Positions 10,104 through 19,354 of a DNA stretch of 64,000 nt are shown in pieces. The stretch spans positions 372,001-436,000 of the forward strand of contig NZ_AUFV01000003.1 of assembly GCF_000426685.1 (NCBI RefSeq). Direction: 5' to 3'. A model generated the notes under the pieces. The model saw nothing but the letters and a program-made list of their open reading frames with translations. It did no database searches and was not told the DNA's origin. Origin of the DNA: Solimonas flava DSM 18980 (GTDB lineage: Bacteria > Pseudomonadota > Gammaproteobacteria > Nevskiales > Nevskiaceae). Each line of letters starts with the position of its first letter. The first letter of the stretch is position 1. Both the position numbers and the translations under genes were made by a program.

Positions 10104-10490
10104 ATGTCGGACACCGTGACCCGAGGCATCCGTATCATCGTGCAGCCGCGCTTCGTCGCCGAGCAGTCGGACCCCGACCGCAGCCAGTACCTGTTCGCGT
10201 ACCACATCACGATCCGCAACGAAGGCGAGCAGACCGTGCAGCTGCTGTCGCGGCACTGGGTCATCACCGACGGCGAGGGCCATGTCGAGGACGTGCGCGG
10301 TCCCGGCGTGGTCGGCTACCAGCCGGTGCTCGCGCCGGGCGAGGAGTTCCAGTACACGAGCGGCTGTCCGCTGACGACGCCGGTCGGCACCATGCACGGC
10401 GAGTTCAACATGGTGCTGCCCGATACGCGCGAAAGCTTCGATGCGCGCATCAGTCCGTTCCGGCTCGCGGTGCCGACGGCGCTGAACTGA
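10104..10490 (+). CDS. apaG: ApaG protein
   Basis: The 128-residue protein is a single fibronectin-III-like ApaG domain (PF04379). Conserved blocks include YLFAYHITIRNEG, LLSRHWVITD, the GPGVVGYQPVL loop and GTMHGEF. In enterobacteria apaG lies with apaH and ksgA, but here it follows sufT by 19 bases with a good AAAGGAG ribosome-binding site, so it is probably co-transcribed with sufT. A Co2+/Mg2+-efflux role has been proposed for ApaG; its molecular function is unsettled. Confidence 0.95.
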   Translation: MSDTVTRGIRIIVQPRFVAEQSDPDRSQYLFAYHITIRNEGEQTVQLLSRHWVITDGEGHVEDVRGPGVVGYQPVLAPGEEFQYTSGCPLTTPVGTMHGEFNMVLPDTRESFDARISPFRLAVPTALN

Positions 10491-10628
10491 GGCCGCGGCC
10501 CGGATCCGCGCGCCGCGCGTGATGCAGCTCGCTCTTGCGGCGCCACGCCTTCTGTAAAGTCACCGCTGTTCTGCGCGGAGGGGCGCAGACATCGCACCGA
10601 CAACGCGGTCTTTTCAGGGGATTCTTCC

Positions 10629-11138
10629 ATGCGTTCGATGATGCTGGCGCTGCTTGGCGCACTGCTGCTGACGGCTTGCGGAACCCGGCCCTACACACCG
10701 GTCCAGTATCCGCTGCGAGACGGCCTGATTTCCAAGTTCAACACGACGGCGCCGGTCCAGGTCATCAACGCCCAGCCGTCGACCGAGCAGACCATCGTCT
10801 ACTCGTACAGCGGCATGAAGCTCAGTGCGACGCTGAACACGATCACCGAGACCATGGTGCAGCAGACGGCCGGCGAGCTGGCGAAGAACACGCAGAGCAA
10901 CGGCGTTGCCAAGGCCAAGACGATCGAGCTGAAAGTTGCTTCGCTGCAAAGCCGCTATATCGCGTTCTTCTGGAAGAGCAACATCGTCTACGAAGCCAGG
11001 CTCGGCAACGGCGCGCTCATCGAGAAGACCGTTCCGCATTCGAGCGGCGATCTGTTCCAGGACCTCAACGGCTGCATCGCTGAAGGCGTCATGAATCTGC
11101 TCAACGACGAGAAGGTTCGCGCCTATCTGGCATCGTAG
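10629..11138 (+). CDS. Uncharacterised lipoprotein
   Basis: The 169-residue product starts with a type II signal peptide ending in a lipobox (LLTAC, Cys near residue 17), so it should be lipid-anchored in the envelope. The mature part has no motif I recognise; it is a mixed alpha/beta protein with a central Thr/Ser/Gln-rich stretch. An AGGGG sequence eight bases upstream of the ATG supports the start. The gene is convergent with the flavin oxidoreductase downstream. Confidence 0.72.
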   Translation: MRSMMLALLGALLLTACGTRPYTPVQYPLRDGLISKFNTTAPVQVINAQPSTEQTIVYSYSGMKLSATLNTITETMVQQTAGELAKNTQSNGVAKAKTIELKVASLQSRYIAFFWKSNIVYEARLGNGALIEKTVPHSSGDLFQDLNGCIAEGVMNLLNDEKVRAYLAS

Positions 11139-11250
11139 GCGAGCCGCCCGCTGCCTTGCCGCGAAGGCCGCGAGCGCCGCTGCTGCGACGGCACGGGTGC
11201 GCCGGGCGGGCATCGTCGCGGTGACGCCGACCCGCCCGACGGACGACGCG

Positions 11251-12552
11251 CTACGAATGGCGCCGCGCGCGGTGCATCCGCCAGGCCTGCCGATACTCGT
11301 CGGCGAGATAGCGCCAGAACGCGCCGAACACGCCGAGCTTCAGATTCGGGCCGAGACCGTCGGCGAGCCGGTACAGCTGCAGGTAGTACCAGCCCTGCTG
11401 GCCGAAGACGTTGATCAGGCGGAACAGGAAGATCTTGGTCGTCGGTCCGAGGATGCCGGGGCCCAGCTGCATGCGCTTCTCGTAGCGCGGCAGCGCGTCG
11501 ATCTGCCGCGCGAGCAGGCGCTTCGGCAGATCCGGCTCGCCGCACAGCGGACGGCCGAGGCCGACCACGTCGACCGCGCCGCCGAGCGCTTCCTCGATGC
11601 CGGCGCGCGTGCGAAACCCGCCAGTCACCATCAGCGGCATCGTCGCGATCCGGCGCACGTCGGCGGCGTAGTCGAGGAAGTAGGCCTCGCGCTGGCGCGT
11701 GCTCGCGCGCTGCGGCGTGGCGTCGGCGTCCTTGCCGGCATAGCCGAGCAGGCGCGGCTGTTCATAGGTGCCGCCGGACAGCTCCAGCAGGTCGAGCTGT
11801 TCGTCGTTGAGCCAGCGCACCACCTGCAGGCAGTCTTCGTGCGTGAAGCCGCCCTTGCGGAAGTCGTCGGAGTTGAGCTTGACCGAGACCGGGAAGTCGG
11901 CGCCGACGGCCTTGCGCGTCGCGCGGATCGTTTCGATCAGCATGCGCGCGCGGTTCTCGAGCGAACCGCCCCAGGCGTCCGTGCGCCGGTTCGTCGCCGG
12001 TGACAGGAACGAACTCAGCAGATAGCCGTGCGCGGCGTGGATCTGCACGCCGGTGAAGCCGGTCTCGCGCGCGGTGGCGGCGACGCGCGCGTAGCGCTGG
12101 ATGAAGTCGAGGATCTCTTCCTCGCGCAGCGCGCGGGGTTTGGCGTAGTTGGCGAGCAGCTTGAGCTGCACCGGCGACGGCGCCAGCGGCTCGCGCGTCA
12201 CATACCACGGCGATTGCCGGCCGGCGTGTGAAATCTGCATCCACAGGTGGTTGCCGGCGCTGGTGCCGGCGCGGCTCCAGGCGCGCAGGCGGCGCAGCGT
12301 CTCGGCGTCCGGCGGTGCCGGGTCGAGCGCGACATTGGCCGGGCGCTCGAGCACGCGGCGGTCGATCTGCACGTTGCCGGTGATCAGCAGGCCGGCGCCA
12401 CCCTCGGCCCAGCGCCGGTACAGCGCGACGTGGCGCTCGGTCGGACGCAGCTGCGGATCGGCGAGGCCTTCGGTCATCGCCGCCTTGCACAGGCGGTTCG
12501 GCAGGCGAGCGCCGCAGGGCAGCGCCAGCGGCTGCGCGAGCAGGTCGGTCAC
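11251..12552 (-). CDS. NADH:flavin oxidoreductase, Old Yellow Enzyme family
   Basis: The 433-residue TIM-barrel flavoprotein carries the OYE signatures QISHAGRQS, IHAAHGYLLSSFLSPATN and TDAWGGSLENR, as in NemA/FadH-like enzymes. It lacks the Fe-S cysteines and the second dinucleotide domain of 2,4-dienoyl-CoA reductase, so it is a single-domain member. About 70 C-terminal residues (WYYLQLYRLADG onward) extend past the barrel. Substrate is unknown; enone-type alkenes are typical. The start is GTG with AGGAG six bases upstream. Confidence 0.85.
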   Translation of the reverse strand: MTDLLAQPLALPCGARLPNRLCKAAMTEGLADPQLRPTERHVALYRRWAEGGAGLLITGNVQIDRRVLERPANVALDPAPPDAETLRRLRAWSRAGTSAGNHLWMQISHAGRQSPWYVTREPLAPSPVQLKLLANYAKPRALREEEILDFIQRYARVAATARETGFTGVQIHAAHGYLLSSFLSPATNRRTDAWGGSLENRARMLIETIRATRKAVGADFPVSVKLNSDDFRKGGFTHEDCLQVVRWLNDEQLDLLELSGGTYEQPRLLGYAGKDADATPQRASTRQREAYFLDYAADVRRIATMPLMVTGGFRTRAGIEEALGGAVDVVGLGRPLCGEPDLPKRLLARQIDALPRYEKRMQLGPGILGPTTKIFLFRLINVFGQQGWYYLQLYRLADGLGPNLKLGVFGAFWRYLADEYRQAWRMHRARRHS

Positions 12553-12902
12553 GGGGTTCTCCTCGGAAGACGGTCGTTTGTTCTGGGCGGCGGTCCGGCA
12601 TTCGATTGCCGCCGTCCGCGCCTGCGGTTGCCGGCGATTGTAATGGCGCAGATCGCTGCCGTCCGGCGAATCGGCTTCCCGGCGCGGCGCAGGGTACGTG
12701 CCGCCGGTCTTCGCCGGAGGCGGGCGTCAGCGCCGCCGTGCCCGGCGGCCGGCGGGCATCGACGGCCGGGGCGGATTCTGCGAGCCGGCCTCGGCTGCCG
12801 GGAGCGCCCGCCGCGGGATCACCGCCGGGCGGCATTGAGATGACCGTACGCTGACATTATTCTGACTTCGTCCGGCGTGGACGTTCCGATGGGTCGGTAG
12901 AG
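12553..12902. other. 350-base intergenic region between divergent genes
   Basis: This stretch separates the minus-strand flavin oxidoreductase from the plus-strand small exported protein. I see no convincing coding sequence in it. Its right end holds a good sigma-70-type promoter (12835-12863); the left end should hold the promoter of the oxidoreductase, but I could not pick a convincing box for it. Confidence 0.6.
12835..12863 (+). promoter_or_regulatory. Sigma-70-type promoter of the small exported protein
   Basis: TTGAGA (12835-12840) and TATTCT (12858-12863) are separated by exactly 17 bases. The first differs from the -35 consensus at one position and the second from the -10 consensus at two. 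The predicted transcription start lies about 33 bases before the ATG at 12903. Confidence 0.6.
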
Positions 12903-13187
12903 ATGAACAGACAATTGATGGCATTGCTGTCCGGTGCCGCCCTGCTGGCTCTGGCGGCCGTTCCGGCCTATGCGGCGAGCACCGCGGCCGGCGCGGCGCC
13001 CGCCCGATCGCAGCAGACGGTCCATCGGGCCGCGCACAAGAAGGCGGCGCACGGCAAAGCGGCGGCGCCTTCGTCCGCGCGTCACGCCCGCAGCGCGCAC
13101 CACGCCAAGGCGGCCCGTCACGCGAAGCCGGCGCCGCATCGCACGGCCAAGGTTGTGCAGCGCAAACCGGGCGCCGCGGCCCGCTAG
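12903..13187 (+). CDS. Small exported Ala/Lys/His-rich protein, Asr-like
   Basis: The 94-residue product has a signal peptide (about residues 1-24, cleavage after AYA). The mature region of about 70 residues is almost entirely Ala, Lys, Arg, His and Pro, with repeated AAH(K), ARHA and AKA units and no hydrophobic core. This resembles the acid-shock protein Asr of enterobacteria in length, signal peptide and composition, but such low-complexity similarity does not prove homology. The promoter just upstream supports it as a real gene. It is likely an intrinsically disordered, very basic periplasmic protein. Confidence 0.6.
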   Translation: MNRQLMALLSGAALLALAAVPAYAASTAAGAAPARSQQTVHRAAHKKAAHGKAAAPSSARHARSAHHAKAARHAKPAPHRTAKVVQRKPGAAAR

Positions 13188-13226
13188 AGGCCTGTCAGCA
13201 GGCCCTCGGCGGATCGCGCCGGCGCT

Positions 13227-14213
13227 TCAACGCGCCATCGCTTCGGCGACGAGTTCGTGCGAGCGCAGCCGCGCGGCGTGATCGTAGAGATTGCAGACGA
13301 TCATGATCTCGTCGGCGCGCGTCTCGTCGGCCAGCGCCAGCAGGCGCTCGCGCACCTGCGCCGGCGTGCCGACGATCGTGCGCTCGCGCCATTCGCGCAG
13401 CGCCGCCTGTTCGTACTCGCTGTACGGATAGGCGAGTGCCTCGGCCGGGCTCGGCAGCGGCAGGAACCGGCCGCTCTGGATGCGCAGCCAGGCCAGCTCC
13501 ATCGTCGACGCGCGCTCGCGGGCGAGATCCTCGCTGTCGGCGCAGACCACGGCGACGCCGAGAATCGCGTGCGGCGTCTTGAAGTGCTCCGACGGCCGGA
13601 AGGCTTCGCGGTAGGCGAGCATCGCGGGCGCCGCCGGCGTCGGCGAGAAATGCGCGGCGAAGGCGTAGCCTGAACCGGCCTCGCCGGCCATGCGTGCGCT
13701 CGCGCCGCTCGACCCGAGCAGCCACACCGGCGGCAGCGTGACGCCGCCCGGCTCGGCGTGCACGCCGTCCGGATAGCCGGCCTTGCCGCCGCGCGAGCGC
13801 GCGATCAGCTCGTTGAGCATTTGCGGGAACAGCTCGCCGCGGCCGGCGCGCAAGGCGCGCGTCACGCCGGGGACCCCGCCGGGCGCGCGGCCGAGGCCGA
13901 GGTCGATGCGGCCCGGATAGAGCGCTTCGAGCGTCTGGAACATCTCGGCGACGCGCAGCGGCGGATGGTTCGGCAGCATGATGCCGCCGGAGCCGAGGCG
14001 CAGCGTGGTGGTGGCGGCGGCGCTGTGCGCGATCAGCAGCTCCGGCGCCGAGCTGGCGACGCTCGGCATCGCGTGATGCTCCGCGTGCCAGAGGCGCCGG
14101 AAGCCCAGGCGCTCGGCGAGCCGGGCGAGGTCGACGGTGCGGCGGATCGAGACGGCGGCGGGCGTGCCGTCGACGACCGGCGCCAGATCAAGGATCGAAA
14201 GAGGCAGCGGCAT
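13227..14213 (-). CDS. LLM class flavin-dependent oxidoreductase
   Basis: The 328-residue protein belongs to the bacterial luciferase-like monooxygenase family, in the MsnO8/YhbW-like group. It begins at LSILDLAPV, followed by the conserved [13 protein letters not shown] segment, [20 protein letters not shown], and GLGRAPGG. The ATG at 14213 was chosen because the barrel's first strand follows directly; upstream in-frame sequence is not conserved-looking. It probably uses reduced FMN supplied by a separate reductase; substrate unknown. It is divergent from the his operon. Confidence 0.87.
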   Translation of the reverse strand: MPLPLSILDLAPVVDGTPAAVSIRRTVDLARLAERLGFRRLWHAEHHAMPSVASSAPELLIAHSAAATTTLRLGSGGIMLPNHPPLRVAEMFQTLEALYPGRIDLGLGRAPGGVPGVTRALRAGRGELFPQMLNELIARSRGGKAGYPDGVHAEPGGVTLPPVWLLGSSGASARMAGEAGSGYAFAAHFSPTPAAPAMLAYREAFRPSEHFKTPHAILGVAVVCADSEDLARERASTMELAWLRIQSGRFLPLPSPAEALAYPYSEYEQAALREWRERTIVGTPAQVRERLLALADETRADEIMIVCNLYDHAARLRSHELVAEAMAR

Positions 14214-14391
14214 GGGCGCATTGTCCGTCAAGCCGGCGCCTGCGGCGAGCGGCCGGGTCCAGATGCGGCGTCCCGCTGCCGGGACAGTGCGCGACGGACC
14301 TGCGCGGCGGCGATCGGGGCCGGCGCCTGACCGCTGCGGGTCGGCGCGCCGACGCTGCGCCGGCGGCGGGCGCCAGCGGCCGTCCCGCTGA

Positions 14392-14420
14392 TTCAAATTT
14401 GCCCAGCGCCGGAGTATTCT
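14392..14420 (+). promoter_or_regulatory. Candidate promoter of the hisB operon
   Basis: TTCAAA (14392-14397) and TATTCT (14415-14420) are spaced by 17 bases and lie 30 bases before the hisB ATG. Each box matches four of six consensus positions. I see no his leader peptide with a histidine run and no obvious attenuator in the short leader. Confidence 0.45.
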
Positions 14421-14449
14421 TTGCGACCATTTTTCGCCAGTTCAGCCAC

Positions 14450-15043
14450 ATGGCTGCCCGCACCGCCAGCATCGAACGCAATACCCGCGAGACGCAGATT
14501 CGCGTGGAGCTGAACCTCGACGGAACCGGCGCCTCGCGTTTCGCGACCGGCGTGCCGTTCCTCGATCACATGCTGGATCAGGTGGCGCGCCATGGCCTGA
14601 TCGATCTGGTCGTCGAAGCCAAGGGCGACCGCGACATCGACGATCACCACACGGTCGAGGACATCGGCATCACGCTCGGCCAGGCCTTCGAGCGGGCGCT
14701 CGGCGACAAGAAGGGCCTGGTCCGCTACGGCCACAGCTACGTGCCGCTCGACGAGGCGCTGTCGCGCGTCGTCATCGACCTGTCCGGCCGGCCGGGGCTC
14801 GAATACTTCGTCGAGTTCCCGCGCGCGCGCATCGGCGAGTTCGACGTCGATCTGTTCCGCGAGTTCTTCCAGGGCTTCGTCAACCACGCCAAGGTCACGC
14901 TGCACATCGACAGCCTGCGTGGCCGCAACGCGCACCACATCATCGAAACGGTGTTCAAGGCCTTCGGCCGTGCGCTGCGCGCGGCCGCCAGCCGCGACGA
15001 GCGCCTCGGCGACGTCATGCCCTCGACCAAAGGCAGCCTGTAG
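14450..15043 (+). CDS. hisB: Imidazoleglycerol-phosphate dehydratase
   Basis: The 197-residue monofunctional dehydratase carries out the sixth step of histidine synthesis. The metal-binding motifs are clear: [16 protein letters not shown] and [11 protein letters not shown] in the first half, and the pseudo-repeat [17 protein letters not shown] in the second. The histidinol-phosphatase domain fused to HisB in enterobacteria and Xanthomonas is absent, so that activity must come from another gene. The ATG at 14450 gives the standard N-terminus ([13 protein letters not shown]). It heads the his-tat gene run. Confidence 0.96.
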   Translation: MAARTASIERNTRETQIRVELNLDGTGASRFATGVPFLDHMLDQVARHGLIDLVVEAKGDRDIDDHHTVEDIGITLGQAFERALGDKKGLVRYGHSYVPLDEALSRVVIDLSGRPGLEYFVEFPRARIGEFDVDLFREFFQGFVNHAKVTLHIDSLRGRNAHHIIETVFKAFGRALRAAASRDERLGDVMPSTKGSL

Positions 15044-15112
15044 CCGTGACCTTTTCCTGGCACCCGGCGCGCGTCCGCGCCGCCTGACGCCGCGCCACCG
15101 GATCTTCGCAAC

Positions 15113-15754
15113 ATGGCAGCGATCGGCATCATCGACTACGGCATGGGCAATCTGCACTCGCTCGGCAAGGCGCTCGAGCGCGTCGCCGGCAACGGCCGTG
15201 TCGTCATCAGTTACGACCCCGAGGAGTTGCTCAAGTGCGACCGCCTCGTGCTGCCCGGCGTCGGCGGCGTGCGCGAGTGCATGAAGGAGCTGCAGCGGCT
15301 CGAGCTGAACCAGCTCGTGGTCGAGGCGGCGCGCAGCAAGCCGATGCTCGGCATCTGCCTCGGCATGCAGGTGATGCTGGAGTGGAGCGACGAGAACGGC
15401 GGCGTGCCGGCGCTCGGCCTGTTCCCCGGCCGCGTCTCGCGGTTCCCGGACCCGCCGGAGGATGGTTCGCCGAACCGTCTCAAGGTGCCGCACATGGGCT
15501 GGAACCGCGTGCGCCAGGTGCGCCCGCACCCGATGTGGCAGGGCGTGCCGGACAACGCCTGGTTCTACTTCGTGCACAGCTACCACGCCGTGCCGTCGAA
15601 TCCGGAGCACGTGCTCGGCGTCACCGACTACGTTCACGAATTCGCCTCGGCGATCGCCCGCGACAACATCGTGGCCTTCCAGTTTCACCCGGAAAAATCG
15701 CAGAACCACGGCATGACCCTGCTGGCGAACTTCACGCAGTGGGATCCTGCGTAG
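15113..15754 (+). CDS. hisH: Imidazole glycerol phosphate synthase, glutaminase subunit
   Basis: The 213-residue class I glutamine amidotransferase supplies ammonia to HisF. The catalytic triad is visible as Cys82 in GICLGMQ and His192/Glu194 in FHPEKS. The N-terminal IGIIDYGMGNL and oxyanion-region PGVGG are standard. It works as a 1:1 complex with hisF, which lies two genes downstream. Confidence 0.97.
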   Translation: MAAIGIIDYGMGNLHSLGKALERVAGNGRVVISYDPEELLKCDRLVLPGVGGVRECMKELQRLELNQLVVEAARSKPMLGICLGMQVMLEWSDENGGVPALGLFPGRVSRFPDPPEDGSPNRLKVPHMGWNRVRQVRPHPMWQGVPDNAWFYFVHSYHAVPSNPEHVLGVTDYVHEFASAIARDNIVAFQFHPEKSQNHGMTLLANFTQWDPA

Positions 15755-15952
15755 GCGCCGGTTCGGGACCGGGCCTGCTGACCCGGGCCTGACGGTGCTT
15801 GCCAGCGCTGCGCGGATTCAGGCAGAGTGTCGGCAACGTCAGGGTTTCTCCTTACCGTTTCTTCGTTCATTTACGTTCGGCCAGCACCGCTCGACCGCCC
15901 GCAAACGCGTCCCCCGAATAACCGTCCTTCCACCTGACCATACCCGCAGCTC

Positions 15953-16678
15953 ATGCTGTTGATACCCGCGATCGACCTGAAGGGCGGCCAGTGCGTGCGT
16001 TTGCGCCAGGGCCGGATGAACGACGCCACCGTGTTCTCGGACGACCCCGCCGCGGTCGCCAAGCGCTGGGCTGACGAAGGCGCCGAGCGCATCCACGTCG
16101 TCGACCTCGACGGGGCCTTCAAGGGCTCGCCGGTGAACCTCAAGGTCGTCGAGGAAATCGTCGCCGCGGTCGACGTGCCGGTGCAGATCGGCGGCGGCAT
16201 CCGCGACGAGGAGACGGTGCAGCGCTATCTGAACAGCGGCGTGCAGTACGTCATCATCGGCACCAAGGCGGTCAACACGCCGCACTTCCTGCACGATCTC
16301 TGCCTCGAGTTCCCGCGCCACATCATCGTCAGCCTCGATGCCAAGGACGGACGTGTCGCGCTCAACGGCTGGGCCAAGGTCACCAGCCATGACGTCGTCG
16401 AGACCGCCGTGCACTGCGAGCGCGATGGTGTCGAGGCGATCATCTATACCGACATCTCCCGCGACGGCATGATGCAGGGCTTCAACGCCGAGTCGACCAG
16501 TGCGCTGGCGCGTGCGCTGAAGACGCCGGTGCTGGCCTCGGGCGGCGTCTCCAGCCTCGACGACATCCGCCGGCTCAAGGAAATCGAGAACGACGGCGTC
16601 GCCGGCGCGGTCATCGGCCGCGCGCTGTACGAAGGCGGCCTCGATTTCAAGGAAGCGGTCAGGCTGGCGAAAGGCTGA
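15953..16678 (+). CDS. hisA: Phosphoribosylformimino-5-aminoimidazole carboxamide ribotide isomerase
   Basis: The 241-residue TIM barrel performs the Amadori rearrangement of ProFAR to PRFAR. The catalytic Asp near residue 8 lies in [14 protein letters not shown], and the second catalytic Asp in YTDISRDGM. The internal half-barrel symmetry typical of HisA/HisF is evident ([21 protein letters not shown]). A gap of about 200 bases separates it from hisH. That gap contains a direct repeat of CCGGGCCTG but no clear terminator. Confidence 0.97.
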   Translation: MLLIPAIDLKGGQCVRLRQGRMNDATVFSDDPAAVAKRWADEGAERIHVVDLDGAFKGSPVNLKVVEEIVAAVDVPVQIGGGIRDEETVQRYLNSGVQYVIIGTKAVNTPHFLHDLCLEFPRHIIVSLDAKDGRVALNGWAKVTSHDVVETAVHCERDGVEAIIYTDISRDGMMQGFNAESTSALARALKTPVLASGGVSSLDDIRRLKEIENDGVAGAVIGRALYEGGLDFKEAVRLAKG

Positions 16679-16803
16679 GACGACGATGTGTGGTCCGGCC
16701 GCCCCGGCGCGTTTGCAGCGCCCTGTCCTGAAATCTGCTCCGCCGGCACCGGCGGGGCGCCCGGGCCCGCAGCGAGCGGCGCCCGCTCCGCTCAGCCCCT
16801 GAC

Positions 16804-17574
16804 ATGCTCGCCAAACGCATCATTCCCTGCCTCGACATCGATCGCGGCCGCGTCGTCAAAGGCATCAAGTTCGAAGACGTGCAGGATGCCGGCGATCCGG
16901 TCGAGGTGGCGCGCAAATACGACGCGCAGGGCGCCGACGAGCTGGTGTTCCTCGACATCACCGCTTCCGTCGACGACCGTCCGACGCTGTTCCAGACCGT
17001 CGAAGCCGTGGCCCGCGAGATCTACATTCCGCTCACCGTCGGCGGCGGCGTGCGCAACTGCGCCGACGTCCGCGCGCTGCTGTCGGCCGGCGCCGACAAG
17101 GTCAGCATCAACACCGCCGCCGTCGACAACCCGGATTTCGTGTCCGAGGCCGGCGAACGCTACGGCGTGCAGTGCATCGTCGTCGCCATCGACGCCAAGC
17201 GCGTCAGCAAGAAGAAAGAGGCGCCGCGCTGGGAAGTGTTCACGCACGGCGGCCGCAAGGCGACCGGGCTCGACGCCATCGAATGGGCGCGCAACATCGT
17301 CCAGAAGGGCGCCGGCGAGCTGCTGCTGACCAGCATCGACCGCGACGGCACCAAGGGCGGCTACGACCTCGAACTGCTGCGCGCGATCTCCGATGCGGTC
17401 AGCGTGCCGGTGATCGCCTCCGGCGGCGTCGGCAACCTCGAACACCTCTACGAAGGTCTCACCACCGGCGGCGCCGACGCGGTGCTGGCGGCGAGCATCT
17501 TCCACCAGGGCACCTATACGGTCGGCGAAGCCAAGCAGTTCCTCGCCGCCAAGGGCGTGCTGGTCCGTTCTTGA
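16804..17574 (+). CDS. hisF: Imidazole glycerol phosphate synthase, cyclase subunit
   Basis: The 256-residue TIM barrel is the cyclase partner of HisH and makes imidazole glycerol phosphate and AICAR. Catalytic Asp11 is in [14 protein letters not shown] and the second Asp in [16 protein letters not shown] and IASGGVGN are the phosphate-binding loops. Length is standard. It is followed by hisE rather than the expected hisI. Confidence 0.97.
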   Translation: MLAKRIIPCLDIDRGRVVKGIKFEDVQDAGDPVEVARKYDAQGADELVFLDITASVDDRPTLFQTVEAVAREIYIPLTVGGGVRNCADVRALLSAGADKVSINTAAVDNPDFVSEAGERYGVQCIVVAIDAKRVSKKKEAPRWEVFTHGGRKATGLDAIEWARNIVQKGAGELLLTSIDRDGTKGGYDLELLRAISDAVSVPVIASGGVGNLEHLYEGLTTGGADAVLAASIFHQGTYTVGEAKQFLAAKGVLVRS

Positions 17575-17627
17575 GCGGACCCGAGTCGGCGTACACTGGC
17601 ACTCCCGACCCCGAACCTGGAATCGCC

Positions 17628-17957
17628 GTGTCTTCGCCCGCCGACGTGCTGTCACAACTCTTTGCGACCATCGAGTCGCGCAAGGGGGCCGACCCGAAGG
17701 CGTCGTACATCGCCAGCCTGTACGCCAAGGGCGTCGACGGCATCGCCAAGAAGGTCGGCGAGGAAGCGGCCGAGACCATCATCGCCGCGAAGAACGCCGA
17801 CGATGCCGCGCTCGTCCACGAGCTGGCCGATCTCTGGTTCCACACGCTCGTGCTGCTCGCGCAGCGCGGACTTGCGCTCGAACGGCTCAGCGACGAGCTG
17901 GCGCGGCGCTTCGGCACGTCCGGGCACGCCGAGAAAGCGGCGCGTCCCACTGGTTAA
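17628..17957 (+). CDS. hisE: Phosphoribosyl-ATP pyrophosphatase
   Basis: The 109-residue alpha-helical enzyme hydrolyses phosphoribosyl-ATP to phosphoribosyl-AMP, the second step of histidine synthesis. It has the MazG-like metal-binding helices KVGEEAAETIIAAKN and HELADLWFHTLVLL. The start is GTG at 17628, where the family N-terminus begins. There is no HisI (cyclohydrolase) domain attached or adjacent. It is followed 18 bases later by tatA, the order common in Pseudomonas and betaproteobacteria. Confidence 0.95.
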   Translation: MSSPADVLSQLFATIESRKGADPKASYIASLYAKGVDGIAKKVGEEAAETIIAAKNADDAALVHELADLWFHTLVLLAQRGLALERLSDELARRFGTSGHAEKAARPTG

Positions 17958-17975
17958 CGAAAGAGGTATAGGCAC

Positions 17976-18203
17976 ATGGGTTCTCTGAGCATCTGGCACT
18001 GGCTGATCGTCCTGGGCATCGTCGTGCTGATCTTCGGCACCAAGAAGCTGCGCAACGCCGGCGGCGACCTCGGCTCGGCCGTCAAGAACTTCAAGCAGGC
18101 GATGAAGGAAGGCGAGGCCGACGCGCCGAAGACGCCGGAGCAGCTTGCGCAGGGCGGCAAGTCCGGCGCCGAGAGCCGCCAGCACGAAGAAACCAAGAGC
18201 TGA
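17976..18203 (+). CDS. tatA: Twin-arginine translocase subunit TatA
   Basis: The 75-residue protein has the TatA design: a short N-terminal membrane helix ([16 protein letters not shown]), the FG hinge ([14 protein letters not shown]), an amphipathic helix and a charged tail. It forms the size-variable pore of the Tat export system in the inner membrane. AAAGAGG precedes the ATG. It is the first of three contiguous tat genes. Confidence 0.95.
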   Translation: MGSLSIWHWLIVLGIVVLIFGTKKLRNAGGDLGSAVKNFKQAMKEGEADAPKTPEQLAQGGKSGAESRQHEETKS

Positions 18204-18224
18204 TCCGGCACCGATCGCGCATCG

Positions 18225-18572
18225 ATGTTCGAAATCGGTTTCTCCGAGCTGCTGGTCTGCTTCCTCGTCGCGCTGGTCGTGCTCGGCCCGGAGAAGCTGC
18301 CGAAGGTCGCGCGCACGGTTGGCCGCTGGACCGGCCAGGCCAAGGGCTACCTGCGCAACCTGACCGCCGAACTCGACCGCGAGGCGCAGCTGGGCGAGCT
18401 GCGCAAGCAGCTCGAGGACGCCAAGCGCGCGGTGCAGGACGGTGCGCAATCGTTCAAGGAAAGCGTGCACAAGGAAGCCGGCACCCTGCAGACCTCCGTG
18501 CAGCAGGAAGTCGATGCGGCGCGCGACGCGGTCCAGACAGCCGCTGACGATCCCGCGGGCAAGAAGCCGTGA
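18225..18572 (+). CDS. tatB: Twin-arginine translocase subunit TatB
   Basis: The 115-residue product starts with MFEIGFSELLVCFLVALVVLGPEKLP, the TatB-type membrane helix with Glu and the GPEKLP hinge that distinguishes it from TatA. A long amphipathic helix and charged C-terminal region follow. TatB with TatC forms the receptor for twin-arginine signal peptides. Its stop overlaps the GTG start of tatC. Confidence 0.95.
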   Translation: MFEIGFSELLVCFLVALVVLGPEKLPKVARTVGRWTGQAKGYLRNLTAELDREAQLGELRKQLEDAKRAVQDGAQSFKESVHKEAGTLQTSVQQEVDAARDAVQTAADDPAGKKP

Positions 18573-19339
18573 GCGAAGAGCAACCCTCGGGCGGCGAACA
18601 GCCGCTGATGGCGCACCTGCTGGAGCTGCGCTCGCGGCTGCTGAAGATCGTGCTCGGCGTGCTGGCGATCTTCGTGCCGCTGAGCTTTTTCGCCAAGCAG
18701 CTGTACTCGCTGTTCGCGCATCCGCTGCTGGCGCTGCTGCCGCCCGGCAGCTCGATGATCGCCACCGAAGTCGCCTCGCCGTTCTTCACGCCGATCAAGC
18801 TCGCCGCCGTCGTCGCCTTCGTGGCGGCCATGCCCTGGGTGCTGTGGCAGGTCTGGGCCTTCGTCGCGCCGGGCCTCTACAAGAGCGAGAAGCGGCTGGT
18901 CGCGCCGCTGATGATGTCGAGCACGCTGCTGTTCTACAGCGGCGTCGCCTTCGCCTACTTCCTGGTGCTGCCGACCGTCTTCCATTTCATGGTCAGCGTC
19001 GCGCCCGACGGCGTCGCGGTGATGACCGACATCAGCAAGTACCTCGACTTCGTGCTGACGATCTTCGTCGCGTTCGGCTTCGCGTTCGAGACGCCGGTCG
19101 CGCTGGTGCTGCTGGTCAAGACCGGCTTCGTCACGCCCAAGCAGCTTGCCGGCAACCGCGAATACGTGATCGTCGGCGCCTTCGTCGTCGGCGCGATCTT
19201 TACGCCGCCCGACGTGATCTCGCAGATCATGCTCGCCGTGCCGGTCTATCTGCTCTACGAGGTCGGCATCATTGCCGCGCGCATCATGGTGCCGGGCAGC
19301 GCAGAAGTCGACGCGCAGCGCGAGCAGCAGAACGGCTGA
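18569..19339 (+). CDS. tatC: Twin-arginine translocase subunit TatC
   Basis: The 256-residue polytopic protein has six predicted membrane helices and the conserved N-terminal cytosolic motif HLLELRSRLLK that binds the twin-arginine signal. The periplasmic loop FVAPGLYKSEKR and the conserved Glu in FAFGFAFETPV are present. The GTG start at 18569 overlaps the tatB stop. A plausible client encoded in this window is the twin-arginine lipoprotein at 55458-56645. Confidence 0.97.
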   Translation: MSEEQPSGGEQPLMAHLLELRSRLLKIVLGVLAIFVPLSFFAKQLYSLFAHPLLALLPPGSSMIATEVASPFFTPIKLAAVVAFVAAMPWVLWQVWAFVAPGLYKSEKRLVAPLMMSSTLLFYSGVAFAYFLVLPTVFHFMVSVAPDGVAVMTDISKYLDFVLTIFVAFGFAFETPVALVLLVKTGFVTPKQLAGNREYVIVGAFVVGAIFTPPDVISQIMLAVPVYLLYEVGIIAARIMVPGSAEVDAQREQQNG

Positions 19340-19354
19340 AGGGACGGCCCGCCC

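Noticed and set aside
14393-15709. Long minus-strand frame opposite hisB and hisH
   Set aside because: Both his genes are unambiguous, and the antisense frame is a codon-bias shadow.
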